A stretch of 14,384 bases of DNA from positions 1-14,384 of the forward strand of contig JAEWCF010000103.1 in assembly GCA_023390775.1 (NCBI GenBank), written 5' to 3'. The stretch's first letter is position 1; the number at the start of each line of letters is the position of its first letter. The notes beneath the pieces are model-generated. The model was not told where the DNA came from. It saw only the letters and a program-made list of their open reading frames with translations, and did no database searches. The translations under genes and the position numbers were made by a program. Below are positions 1-7,140 of the stretch, piece after piece. Source of the stretch: Bacteroidota bacterium (GTDB taxonomy: Bacteria; Bacteroidota; Bacteroidia; Flavobacteriales; Flavobacteriaceae).

Positions 1-2206
1 TTTTTTTTGAAACATTTAAAAAGATCCCGTTCCACTTGTTGAAGGGCCCAAAACGGCCGGTACCCTTCTGGACGGGCTCCCCTTTAAAGGTTGCGATTGG
101 CGCATCGGCCTGCTGTTTTTCACGGATGAGTTCGGCGGCGCGCTCCAGGGTCACGTCCAGGGGCTCCTCCCCTTTCGGCAGCGAGATGAACGTCTTCCCG
201 AAGCGGACATACGGGCCAAATCGCCCATTGTTGACCTCAACTTCCTCGCCTTCATAGCTTCCGAGTGATTTTGGCAACAGGAACAGGTCGAGCGCCTCCT
301 CCAGGGAAATGGTCGCAATGTTCTGGTCGTTCCGGAGGCTGGCGAACTGCTTGTCCTCGTCATCGGCCCCGCCAATTTGTGCGATAGGCCCGAACTTGCC
401 CAGGCGTACGCTCACCTGCCGCCCCGACTTGGGATGCGAGCCCAGGATGCGTTCGCCGCTTTCGCGTTCGGCGTTCGCCTCGACCTCCTTGACCTGCGGA
501 TGGAAACGCTTGTAAAAATCGTTCATCATGTTGGCCCAGTCGGCGTTGCCTTCGGCAATTTCGTCAAAGTCCTGCTCGACCTTGGCGGTGAAATTGTAAT
601 CGAGGATGCTTTCAAAGTTCTTGACCAGGAAATCGGTCACGATCATCCCGATATCGGTCGGAACGAGTTTCCCTTTATCCGAACCTGTATTTTCCTTCAG
701 CGTTTTCTCGGCAATCTTTCCTGATGAGAGGGTCAGCTGCACATATTCGCGCTCCTGCCCTTCCAGCGTCCCCTTCTCCACATAGTTGCGGCTGATGATG
801 GTGGATATCGTTGGCGCGTAGGTGGACGGTCGCCCGATTCCCAGTTCTTCCAGTTTCTTGACCAGCGAAGCCTCGGTATAGCGCGCGGCAGGCCTTGAAT
901 ACCGTTCGGTTGCCTGGACCAATTTATCCTGAACGGCCTCTCCCGTTTTAAGCGCGGGGAGCATGCCTTCCTGTTCCTCGTCGTCCTCATCGCTGCCCTC
1001 TAGGTACACCTTGAGGAAACCCTCGAATTGCAGCACCTCGCCCGTAGCCAGAAACAGCTCGTCGTGTTTGTCGGCCTCGATTTTTACATTGGTGCGCTCT
1101 AGTTCGGCATCGGACATCTGGCTGGCGAGCGTGCGCTTCCAGATCAGTTCATAGAGCCTCGCCTGGTCGCGTTCCAGCGCAATCTTGTGACGGCTCATGT
1201 CGGTGGGACGGATGGCTTCGTGCGCCTCCTGAGCCCCTTTGCTCTTGGTGGTAAAATTCCTCGGCTTGGAAAATTCCTTGCCGTAAGACCTTGTGATCTC
1301 CTCTTTGGCAGCGCTCATGGCTTCCTGCGAAAGGTTGACGCTGTCGGTCCTCATATACGTGATGTGCCCTGCTTCATACAGCCTCTGCGCGACCTGCATC
1401 GTGATCCCGACCGGCATATACAGTTTGCGGGCCGCTTCCTGTTGAAGCGTGGAAGTCGTAAACGGTGCGGCCGGCGATTTGCGCACGGGCTTGGTTTCCA
1501 GTTCCGATACCTTATAATGTGCGCCCAGGCTCGTCCGCAGGAATTCCTCGGCTTCCTTTTTCGTGTTGAAACTCTTGCCCAATCTCGCCTTGAACGATTT
1601 TCCGGCGTTGTTGGTGAATTCCGCGGTAATAGAAAAACTCGCAACGGGCTTGAAATCCCTGATCTCGCGTTCGCGCTCCACGATCAGCCTTACCGCCACA
1701 GACTGGACGCGCCCTGCCGAAAGCCCGCCCTTTACCTTGCGCCAAAGTACGGGCGACAATTCATAACCCACGAGCCTGTCGAGCACGCGCCGCGCCTGTT
1801 GCGCATTCACAAGGTCATAATTGATGTCGCGCGGGTTCTCGATCGCCTTCTGGATCGCCGATTTTGTGATTTCGTGGAAAACGATGCGCCTGGTTTTCTT
1901 GCGGTCGAGCTTAAGTTCTTCGCTCAGGTGCCATGAGATGGCCTCACCCTCGCGGTCCTCATCGCTCGCGAGCCATACCATGTCGGCTTTCTTGGAGAGG
2001 TCCCGCAGTTTTTTGACCAGCGCCTTTTTCTCGGGCGAAACTTCGTATTTTGGGGTAAAGCCATTGTCCACGTCCACGCCGATTTCCTTGGACGGAAGGT
2101 CGGCGATGTGGCCGTAACTCGACTCCACCTGGAAATCGCTTCCCAGGAATTTGCCGATGGTCTTGGCCTTGGCGGGCGACTCGACTATAACCAGATTCTT
2201 TGCCAT
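1..2206 (-). CDS. topA: DNA topoisomerase I (type IA), C-terminus cut by window edge
   Basis: Relaxes negatively supercoiled DNA by passing one strand through a transient break, using a covalent 5'-phosphotyrosine link. The frame is open from an ATG at 2204-2206 to the left edge, about 735 codons. The Toprim domain is at the N-terminus: E9 lies in IVESPAKAKTI, and the metal-binding D82-E-D84-R-E86 in SDEDREGEA. The catalytic tyrosine is Y284 in ITYMRTDS. The visible C-terminal part holds Toprim_Crpt-type repeats (GKFGP, GRFGPYVRFGK, GRFGPFNKWNG) rather than cysteine zinc fingers, as is usual in Bacteroidota. An acidic stretch (GSDEDDEEQEG) sits mid-protein. Flavobacterial TopA is around 830-840 residues, so roughly 100 are missing beyond the edge. 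No internal stop or frameshift was found in the stretches checked. It is transcribed divergently from miaB. Confidence 0.97.
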   Translation of the reverse strand, partial: MAKNLVIVESPAKAKTIGKFLGSDFQVESSYGHIADLPSKEIGVDVDNGFTPKYEVSPEKKALVKKLRDLSKKADMVWLASDEDREGEAISWHLSEELKLDRKKTRRIVFHEITKSAIQKAIENPRDINYDLVNAQQARRVLDRLVGYELSPVLWRKVKGGLSAGRVQSVAVRLIVEREREIRDFKPVASFSITAEFTNNAGKSFKARLGKSFNTKKEAEEFLRTSLGAHYKVSELETKPVRKSPAAPFTTSTLQQEAARKLYMPVGITMQVAQRLYEAGHITYMRTDSVNLSQEAMSAAKEEITRSYGKEFSKPRNFTTKSKGAQEAHEAIRPTDMSRHKIALERDQARLYELIWKRTLASQMSDAELERTNVKIEADKHDELFLATGEVLQFEGFLKVYLEGSDEDDEEQEGMLPALKTGEAVQDKLVQATERYSRPAARYTEASLVKKLEELGIGRPSTYAPTISTIISRNYVEKGTLEGQEREYVQLTLSSGKIAEKTLKENTGSDKGKLVPTDIGMIVTDFLVKNFESILDYNFTAKVEQDFDEIAEGNADWANMMNDFYKRFHPQVKEVEANAERESGERILGSHPKSGRQVSVRLGKFGPIAQIGGADDEDKQFASLRNDQNIATISLEEALDLFLLPKSLGSYEGEEVEVNNGRFGPYVRFGKTFISLPKGEEPLDVTLERAAELIREKQQADAPIATFKGEPVQKGTGRFGPFNKWNGIFLNVSKK

Positions 2207-2228
2207 TCGTTGCGTTGTTTTGGGGTTT

Positions 2229-2268
2229 GGGACAAGCAATTTCGCTGTCCCGCATTGCGGCAAAAGTA
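2229..2268 (-). promoter_or_regulatory. topA -7 element and 5'-leader stem-loop
   Basis: On the minus strand, 2268-2261 reads TACTTTTG, a perfect match to the Bacteroidota -7 box TAnnTTTG. I see no clear TTG box at the right distance upstream, so the promoter is only half supported. Just downstream, 2251-2229 forms an inverted repeat: arms GGGACA and TGTCCC, extended by GC/GC with one bulged base, around a 6-nt loop. If transcription starts about 6-8 nt after the box, this hairpin sits at the very 5' end of the topA mRNA, about 23 nt before the ATG. Confidence 0.5.
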
Positions 2269-2352
2269 GAGCAAAATTTTAAATTCGGTGATTTCTTTGC
2301 CAATTGCACTTGAAAGGAACCCGCTTCCGGCTGTTAAACTTAGACTGCCAAC

Positions 2353-2384
2353 TTGTCACGATTTATTCTTTCTGCGTATATTTG
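2353..2384 (+). promoter_or_regulatory. Candidate miaB promoter (TTG-N21-TAnnTTTG)
   Basis: TTG at 2353-2355 and TATATTTG at 2377-2384 are separated by 21 bp. This fits the Bacteroidota housekeeping promoter (TTG, 17-23 bp, TAnnTTTG). The predicted start of transcription would be around 2390, leaving a leader of only about a dozen bases before the miaB ATG at 2403. No Shine-Dalgarno sequence is visible, as is common in this phylum. Confidence 0.6.
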
Positions 2385-2402
2385 ACGCCGCAATAAGCGA
2401 TT

Positions 2403-3851
2403 ATGGAGAAGATCATCGACGAGGGGAAACAGGGCGACAGCCTGGTATTGGAACAACTGCCTGCCAACACCAAAAAATTATTTATCGAGAGTTACGGATG
2501 CGCGATGAATTTTGCCGACAGCGAGGTCGTGGCGTCAATCCTTTCGGGGAACGGGTACAATACCACGACGGTCCTCGAGGAAGCCGACCTCGTCCTGGTG
2601 AACACGTGTTCGATCCGGGAGAAGGCCGAGCAGACAGTCCGCAACCGCCTGGAACAATACCAATCGGTCAAGCGCCGGCTCAACCCCAACATGAAAGTGG
2701 GCGTATTGGGCTGCATGGCCGAAAGGCTCAAGGAAAAATTCCTCGACGAGGAAAAGATCGTCGACCTGGTGGTAGGCCCGGACGCTTATAAAGACCTCCC
2801 CAATCTGCTCGAGGAAGTGGAATCGGGAAAAGACGCAATCAATGTGATTTTGTCCAAGGACGAAACCTATGGCGACATTTCCCCGGTCAGGTTGCAGAGC
2901 AACGGCGTCTCGGCTTTCGTGTCGATCACGCGCGGTTGCGACAACATGTGCACGTTTTGCGTAGTCCCGTTCACCCGTGGGCGCGAGCGCAGCCGCGAAC
3001 CGCAAAGCATCATGGACGAGATCCGTTCGCTTTCGGAGCGCGGGTACCGCGAAATCACGCTTCTTGGGCAGAATGTCGACAGCTACCTGTGGTACGGGGG
3101 CGGGTTAAAGAAGGATTTTGTCAAGGCTTCGCCGATGCAACAGGCCACTGCGGTGCGCTTTGACCAGCTGCTCGAGATGGTCGCGGTCGCCTTTCCGCGG
3201 ATGCGAATCCGGTTCTCTACATCAAACCCACAGGACATGCACGAGAGCGTCCTGCACGTCATCGCCAAATACCCGAACGTATGCAAGCACATCCACCTTC
3301 CGGTACAATCGGGTAGCGATCGTATGCTTGCCGAGATGAACCGCCAGCACACCCGTGAAGAATATATGAGGCTGATCGACAAGATATATGAAATCATTCC
3401 AGGCTGCGCGATCACCCAGGATATGATTGCCGGCTTCCCGACCGAGACCGAACAGGACCACCAGGATTCGTTGAGTCTGATGGAATACGTGAAATATGAT
3501 TTTGGTTATATGTATGCCTATTCCGAAAGGCCCGGCACGTTGGCCGCACGAAAGATGGAGGACGACGTTCCCGAGGCGACCAAACTGCGCCGCCTGACCG
3601 AGATCGTCAACCTGCAGCGCGAGCACTCGTTGTTCCGGAGCCGTGAATATGTCGGCAAGACAGTGGAGGTGCTGATCGAAAAGCCCTCGAAGAAATCGGC
3701 GGGCGATTGGTCCGGCCGCAATTCGCAAAACGTCACCGTGGTCTTCCCGAAGGAAAATTACAGGATCGGCGAATTTGTCAATGTCGAGATTACGAGCTGC
3801 ACGAGCGGGACGTTGATCGGGAGGGCGATCGGATACTCTGAGATGAATTAA
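2403..3851 (+). CDS. miaB: tRNA-2-methylthio-N6-dimethylallyladenosine synthase
   Basis: A radical-SAM methylthiotransferase that adds a 2-methylthio group to i6A37 in tRNAs reading UNN codons. The 482 residues show the full family layout. The N-terminal UPF0004 domain has three cluster-binding cysteines: C33 (SYGCAMN), C69 (NTCSIREKAEQ) and C104 (GCMAERLKE). The radical-SAM core carries C179-x3-C183-x2-C186 (RGCDNMCTFCVVPFTRGRERSR), and a TRAM RNA-binding domain covers about the last 65 residues. The motif LLGQNVDSYLWYGGGLKKDF matches flavobacterial MiaB. The start at MEKIIDEGKQ fits the family N-terminus and lies just after the predicted promoter. It is followed by a 100-bp repeat-containing gap and then the sigma-54 activator. 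No missing key residue was seen. Confidence 0.97.
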   Translation: MEKIIDEGKQGDSLVLEQLPANTKKLFIESYGCAMNFADSEVVASILSGNGYNTTTVLEEADLVLVNTCSIREKAEQTVRNRLEQYQSVKRRLNPNMKVGVLGCMAERLKEKFLDEEKIVDLVVGPDAYKDLPNLLEEVESGKDAINVILSKDETYGDISPVRLQSNGVSAFVSITRGCDNMCTFCVVPFTRGRERSREPQSIMDEIRSLSERGYREITLLGQNVDSYLWYGGGLKKDFVKASPMQQATAVRFDQLLEMVAVAFPRMRIRFSTSNPQDMHESVLHVIAKYPNVCKHIHLPVQSGSDRMLAEMNRQHTREEYMRLIDKIYEIIPGCAITQDMIAGFPTETEQDHQDSLSLMEYVKYDFGYMYAYSERPGTLAARKMEDDVPEATKLRRLTEIVNLQREHSLFRSREYVGKTVEVLIEKPSKKSAGDWSGRNSQNVTVVFPKENYRIGEFVNVEITSCTSGTLIGRAIGYSEMN

Positions 3852-3885
3852 TGTACCAATTATTTAATGTGAGAATGTACCAATT
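3851..3885 (+). repeat. Direct repeat ATGTACCAATT, two copies
   Basis: The 11-mer ATGTACCAATT occurs at 3851-3861 (sharing its first A with the miaB stop codon) and again at 3875-3885, a 24-bp period. The bases between are AT-rich (ATTTAATGTGAGA). It resembles the short intergenic repeats found scattered in flavobacterial genomes; that comparison is from memory and was not searched. Confidence 0.7.
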
Positions 3886-3895
3886 GAAGTGTCGT

Positions 3896-3947
3896 TCGAC
3901 ATTTGACATTCGACATTTGACATCTTTCGACATTTGACATTTGACAT
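3896..3947 (+). repeat. Tandem heptamer array T(C/T)GACAT x7
   Basis: Seven copies of the 7-mer TYGACAT lie head to tail: 3896-3902 (C form), 3903-3909 (T), 3910-3916 (C), 3917-3923 (T), then a 3-base CTT insert, then 3927-3933 (C), 3934-3940 (T), 3941-3947 (T). The C and T forms alternate except in the last pair. The array ends 4 bp before the ATG of the sigma-54 activator. It contains an in-frame TTG (3934-3936), which is why a longer start for that gene can be drawn. Confidence 0.9.
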
Positions 3948-3951
3948 AATT

Positions 3952-5187
3952 ATGGAAAGCGTACAAGCCATAAAACAGCGTTTCGAGATCATCGGCAACG
4001 ACCCGAAGCTCAACCGCGCGATCGAAAAGGCGATCCAGGTCGCCCCGACCGATATTTCGGTGTTGGTGACCGGCGAAAGCGGCGTGGGAAAGGAAAGCAT
4101 CCCAAGGATCATCCACGCGCTCTCGCACCGCAAGCACGGAAAATACATCGCGGTAAACTGCGGCGCGATTCCGGAGGGTACGATCGACAGCGAATTGTTT
4201 GGCCACGAAAAGGGCTCTTTTACGGGCGCTACCGGTGCGCGCGAGGGGTATTTTGAAGTAGCTGACGGCGGTACGATCTTCCTTGACGAGGTGGGCGAGC
4301 TTCCGCTGACCACGCAGGTCCGGCTTTTGCGCGTGCTTGAAAACGGCGAGTTCATCAAAGTCGGTTCGTCGCAGGTACAAAAAACCAATGTGCGCATCGT
4401 GGCCGCGACAAACGTCAACATGTTCGATGCGATCCAAAAGGGCAAGTTCCGCGAGGACCTTTATTACCGGCTGAGTACCGTCGAGATTTCGCTGCCGCCC
4501 CTTCGCGATCGCAAGGACGACATCCATCTGCTGTTCAGGAAGTTTGCGGCGGATTTCGCGCAGAAATACAAGATGCCCGCCATCCGCCTGAGCGAGCCGG
4601 CCGTCGACTTTTTGCAAAAATACCGTTGGAGCGGCAACATCCGCCAGCTACGCAATGCCGCCGAACAGATATCGGTACTCGAGACCCAGCGCGAGATTTC
4701 GCTGCAGACCCTGCAGTCCTACCTGCCCGTTGAAGGCACCAGCCTGCCGTCGGTGGTGAGCGATTCAAAATCGGCGAGCGATTTTTCGACCGAACGCGAA
4801 ATCCTGTACAAGGTCCTGTTTGACATGCGCAGCGATATCAACGACCTCAAGAATTTGACACTCGAATTGCTCCAGAACGGCACGGTACGCGAGAGCAGCC
4901 AGCATCTCATCCACAAGATTTACGGTGGGAACGCCGGTGATTTTGAATTTGAGCGCGAACATGAGCTCATCCAGCCACAGCACAAGCCCGCCTATCAACC
5001 GCAGCAGCAGGATTACCTTGACGCCGAAACCATCGAGGAAGAGGAAATCCTCAAACTCGAGCAAAAGGAAATAGAAATGATCAAAAAGGCGCTCGAAAAG
5101 AACAAGGGCAAGCGCAAGGCGGCCGCCGACCAGCTCGGCATTTCAGAACGCACGCTTTACCGCAAAATCAAACAGTTTGACCTATAG
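3952..5187 (+). CDS. Sigma-54-dependent activator, AAA+ plus Fis-type HTH, no sensory domain
   Basis: A bacterial enhancer-binding protein that uses ATP hydrolysis to open promoters held by RpoN RNA polymerase. Of its 411 residues, the AAA+ domain begins almost at once: Walker A GESGVGKE at 41-48, the sigma-54 contact loop GSFTGA at 88-93 (the common form is GAFTGA), Walker B GGTIFLDE at 106-113, and the arginine-finger region FREDLYYRL. The C-terminus holds a charged segment and a Fis-type HTH (RKAAADQLGISERTLYRKI). There is no N-terminal receiver, GAF or PAS domain, so control may come from a partner, from abundance or from the segment between AAA+ and HTH. The ATG at 3952 was chosen over the in-frame TTG at 3934, which lies inside the heptamer repeat. 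lptE follows after 22 bp. Target genes cannot be read from the window. Confidence 0.93.
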   Translation: MESVQAIKQRFEIIGNDPKLNRAIEKAIQVAPTDISVLVTGESGVGKESIPRIIHALSHRKHGKYIAVNCGAIPEGTIDSELFGHEKGSFTGATGAREGYFEVADGGTIFLDEVGELPLTTQVRLLRVLENGEFIKVGSSQVQKTNVRIVAATNVNMFDAIQKGKFREDLYYRLSTVEISLPPLRDRKDDIHLLFRKFAADFAQKYKMPAIRLSEPAVDFLQKYRWSGNIRQLRNAAEQISVLETQREISLQTLQSYLPVEGTSLPSVVSDSKSASDFSTEREILYKVLFDMRSDINDLKNLTLELLQNGTVRESSQHLIHKIYGGNAGDFEFEREHELIQPQHKPAYQPQQQDYLDAETIEEEEILKLEQKEIEMIKKALEKNKGKRKAAADQLGISERTLYRKIKQFDL

Positions 5188-5205
5188 CGCGATTCGCTAT
5201 CTTTG
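5177..5205 (+). promoter_or_regulatory. Possible internal promoter before lptE
   Basis: TTG at 5177-5179 and TATCTTTG at 5198-5205 are separated by 18 bp, which fits the Bacteroidota promoter pattern. The -7 box ends only 4 bp before the lptE ATG, so a transcript from here would be leaderless or nearly so. It could also be a chance match inside the end of the upstream gene. Confidence 0.3.
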
Positions 5206-5209
5206 GACG

Positions 5210-5719
5210 ATGACTTTACGCCGATTCATACCTTATTATATTATAGCCGTCGTCCTGCTGTGTTCGGGTTGTTCGGTGTACAATTTCACCGGGACCGGAA
5301 AGATCGACGCCGATACCTTCCAGGTCAACTATTTCCAGAACGCATCGGAACTTGTGGAGCCCGGCATCGAGCGCACCTTCACCCTGCGCCTGCAGGACCT
5401 GATCCAAAACCAGACAAACCTGAACCTGGTCAATTCCAACGGCGACCTGGTATATGAAGGGGAAATCACCGATTACCGCATCAGCCCGATGACCGCCACG
5501 GCCGACCAGCGCGCGGCACAGAACCGGCTGACGATATCGGTACTTGTGCGCTTCAGCAACAAGCGAAAACCGACCGACGATTTTGAAAAGCGGTTTTCCT
5601 TTTTTTACGACTATCCGGGAACCGAACAGCTTATCGGCGGAAGGCTCTCGGAGGCGCTCGACGTGATCTTTGAGAGGATCACGCAGGATATTTTCAACGA
5701 ATCGCTGGCCCGCTGGTAA
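5210..5719 (+). CDS. lptE: LPS-assembly lipoprotein LptE
   Basis: The outer-membrane lipoprotein partner of LptD, which plugs the LptD barrel and helps insert lipopolysaccharide into the outer leaflet. The 169-residue product has a lipoprotein signal ending LLCSGC, with the lipidated cysteine at C21. The -3 residue of the lipobox is C rather than the usual L. The mature part (SVYNFTGTGKID, TFQVNYFQN, GIERTFTLRLQDLIQNQTNLNLV, DYPG, ITQDIFNESLARW) matches the Bacteroidota LptE family. The start is placed at the ATG of MTLRRF because it gives a normal signal peptide; an in-frame TTG 33 bp upstream would lie within the end of the sigma-54 activator. Its stop overlaps the next start by one base, indicating translational coupling. 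Confidence 0.9.
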   Translation: MTLRRFIPYYIIAVVLLCSGCSVYNFTGTGKIDADTFQVNYFQNASELVEPGIERTFTLRLQDLIQNQTNLNLVNSNGDLVYEGEITDYRISPMTATADQRAAQNRLTISVLVRFSNKRKPTDDFEKRFSFFYDYPGTEQLIGGRLSEALDVIFERITQDIFNESLARW

Positions 5720-6693
5720 TGAACGTAACCGAATACACCACGCTGCTCAACAAACCCGATTCGATCACGGACCGGCATACCGATTCGTTGGAGCAGATCA
5801 TCTCGCAGTTTCCGTATTTCCAGAGTGCGCGGGCGCTTCGGCTCAAGGGGCTTTACAACCAGAACAGCTTCCAGTACAACCAGGCGCTCAAGGTGACCGC
5901 GGCGCATACGACGGACCGCAGCGTACTTTTTGACTTTATCACGTCAAGCACCTTTACGGCCATTCACAAGGGCCTGTATGAGAAAAAACTCGCCGAACTC
6001 TACGGAATCGAAGTCCGCGGTTTCGAGGAGGTGGACTATAACCAGGCCCGCGCCGACAAGCTCGAGGAGTCTATCAGGAATTCAATTCGCGAGGCCGAGC
6101 AACCTGCCGCCGCCGTTGAGGAAGAATTGGCCGGCCAACCGGTTACCCCCGAGGTCATAGCGCCCGAGCCCGCCGCTCCCGATGAGATCGCTCCCGAAGA
6201 GCCGGTGGTGGCCACGGTGGACCTTTCGGAATTCGAGATCCCCCAATTCGACAAGAAAGAGAATGTTACTGAAAAAACATCGGAACAGAAACTCGGCATC
6301 GGCCAACCGCTTGATTTTTCAAGGGAGGAAAGGCATTCTTTTGCCGAATGGCTCCAGCTTTCGCGTTTGCAACCCATCGACAGATCTGAAGAAAAACCCG
6401 CCGCCGAACCCGCCCCGATCGCCCGGAAATTTGAGATCATCGACCGTTTCATCGAGGCCAATCCAAAGATGCCGGCGGTCAGGAAGGATTCGGCGGCGGG
6501 CCCGATTGCCGAAGCTCAGCCCGACACAAGTTCGCTGATGACGGAGACCCTCGCAAGGGTGTACCTCGAGCAAAAAAAGTACACAAAAGCCATCCAGGCC
6601 TACGAAATTTTAATTTTGAAATATCCGGAAAAAAGTTCTTTCTTTGCAGACCGTATTTCAGAAATCAAAAATTTACAAAACAATACGCCATGA
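5719..6693 (+). CDS. Uncharacterised protein with C-terminal TPR-like helices
   Basis: The function is not recognised. The 324-residue product has no signal peptide or membrane segment, so it is probably cytoplasmic. Residues 1 to about 115 form a helical region (SLEQIISQFPYFQSARALRLKGLYNQ, LFDFI). A Pro/Ala/Glu-rich linker covers about 128-170, a conserved-looking block FAEWLQLSRLQPI follows, and a second helical stretch ends in a TPR-like pair (LARVYLEQKKYTKAIQAYEI, LKYPEKSSFFADRISEI) at about 275-318. It overlaps lptE by 1 bp (TAATG) and secG by 4 bp (ATGA), so it is co-translated between LPS assembly and Sec export genes. From memory, similar proteins sit between lptE and secG in other flavobacteria. 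A scaffold role is only a guess. Confidence 0.85.
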   Translation: MNVTEYTTLLNKPDSITDRHTDSLEQIISQFPYFQSARALRLKGLYNQNSFQYNQALKVTAAHTTDRSVLFDFITSSTFTAIHKGLYEKKLAELYGIEVRGFEEVDYNQARADKLEESIRNSIREAEQPAAAVEEELAGQPVTPEVIAPEPAAPDEIAPEEPVVATVDLSEFEIPQFDKKENVTEKTSEQKLGIGQPLDFSREERHSFAEWLQLSRLQPIDRSEEKPAAEPAPIARKFEIIDRFIEANPKMPAVRKDSAAGPIAEAQPDTSSLMTETLARVYLEQKKYTKAIQAYEILILKYPEKSSFFADRISEIKNLQNNTP

Positions 6694-7091
6694 GCACATT
6701 TACCATTTTCCTAGTACTGATAACCATCGTCTGCTTCCTGCTGATCATTGTCATCATGGTGCAGAACCCAAAAGGGGGAGGCCTTTCTTCTTCATTGGGC
6801 GGTAGCCAGATGCTGGGTGGCGTACAAAAAACAACCGATTTCCTCGACAAAAGCACGTGGACACTTGCCACGATCCTGATCCTGCTGATCCTGCTTTCGA
6901 GCCTGTCCTTTACCGACACGCTCAATGATGAATCACGACTGATCGACGAAACCCAGACAACCGCTCCGGCAACTGCAACGCCCGCCGCACCCGCGGCTGC
7001 TGCGCCCGTTACCCCGGCACCTGCTACCACCGAAACTCCCGCAACGGAGGCTCCCGCCACTGAGGTGCCTGCCACGCCAAACGCGCAATAA
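6690..7091 (+). CDS. secG: Preprotein translocase subunit SecG with long Pro/Ala/Thr tail
   Basis: An accessory subunit of the SecYEG channel that stimulates SecA-driven export through the inner membrane. The 133 residues contain two transmembrane helices, about 3-24 (TIFLVLITIVCFLLIIVIMV) and about 57-73, separated by the family hallmark loop VQNPKGGGLSSSLGG with a further GGVQKTTDFLDK. After helix 2 comes a low-complexity tail (about 89-133) made almost only of Pro, Ala, Thr, Val and Glu, making the protein longer than the roughly 75-110 residues typical of SecG. The first four bases (ATGA) overlap the stop of the upstream gene. A terminator hairpin follows 20 bp after the stop. Confidence 0.93.
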   Translation: MSTFTIFLVLITIVCFLLIIVIMVQNPKGGGLSSSLGGSQMLGGVQKTTDFLDKSTWTLATILILLILLSSLSFTDTLNDESRLIDETQTTAPATATPAAPAAAAPVTPAPATTETPATEAPATEVPATPNAQ

Positions 7092-7111
7092 GGTTCACAA
7101 TATCCTGAAAG

Positions 7112-7140
7112 AATGCCAGCCTGACAAAGCTGGCATTTTT
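7112..7140 (+). terminator. Rho-independent terminator after secG
   Basis: A perfect 9-bp stem, AATGCCAGC (7112-7120) and GCTGGCATT (7129-7137), surrounds an 8-nt loop CTGACAAA. It is followed by a short T run (TTTTT at 7136-7140, then A). It should end the lptE-secG transcript and separate it from groES. The loop sequence recurs downstream (see the repeat entry). Confidence 0.8.

Noticed and set aside
1187..1936. 249-codon open frame on the plus strand
   Set aside because: It is antisense to topA, including the stretch coding for the catalytic YMRTDS motif; no domain is visible in it.
3903..3947. TTGACA boxes as a sigma-70 -35 element for the activator
   Set aside because: The match comes from the heptamer repeat. 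There is no paired -10 box before the ATG, and Bacteroidota use TTG/TAnnTTTG instead.
3790..4617. 275-codon open frame on the minus strand across the miaB/sigma-54 gap
   Set aside because: It is antisense to the AAA+ domain, and its end part is only the translated heptamer repeats (cysteine/methionine/serine-rich), a typical artefact.
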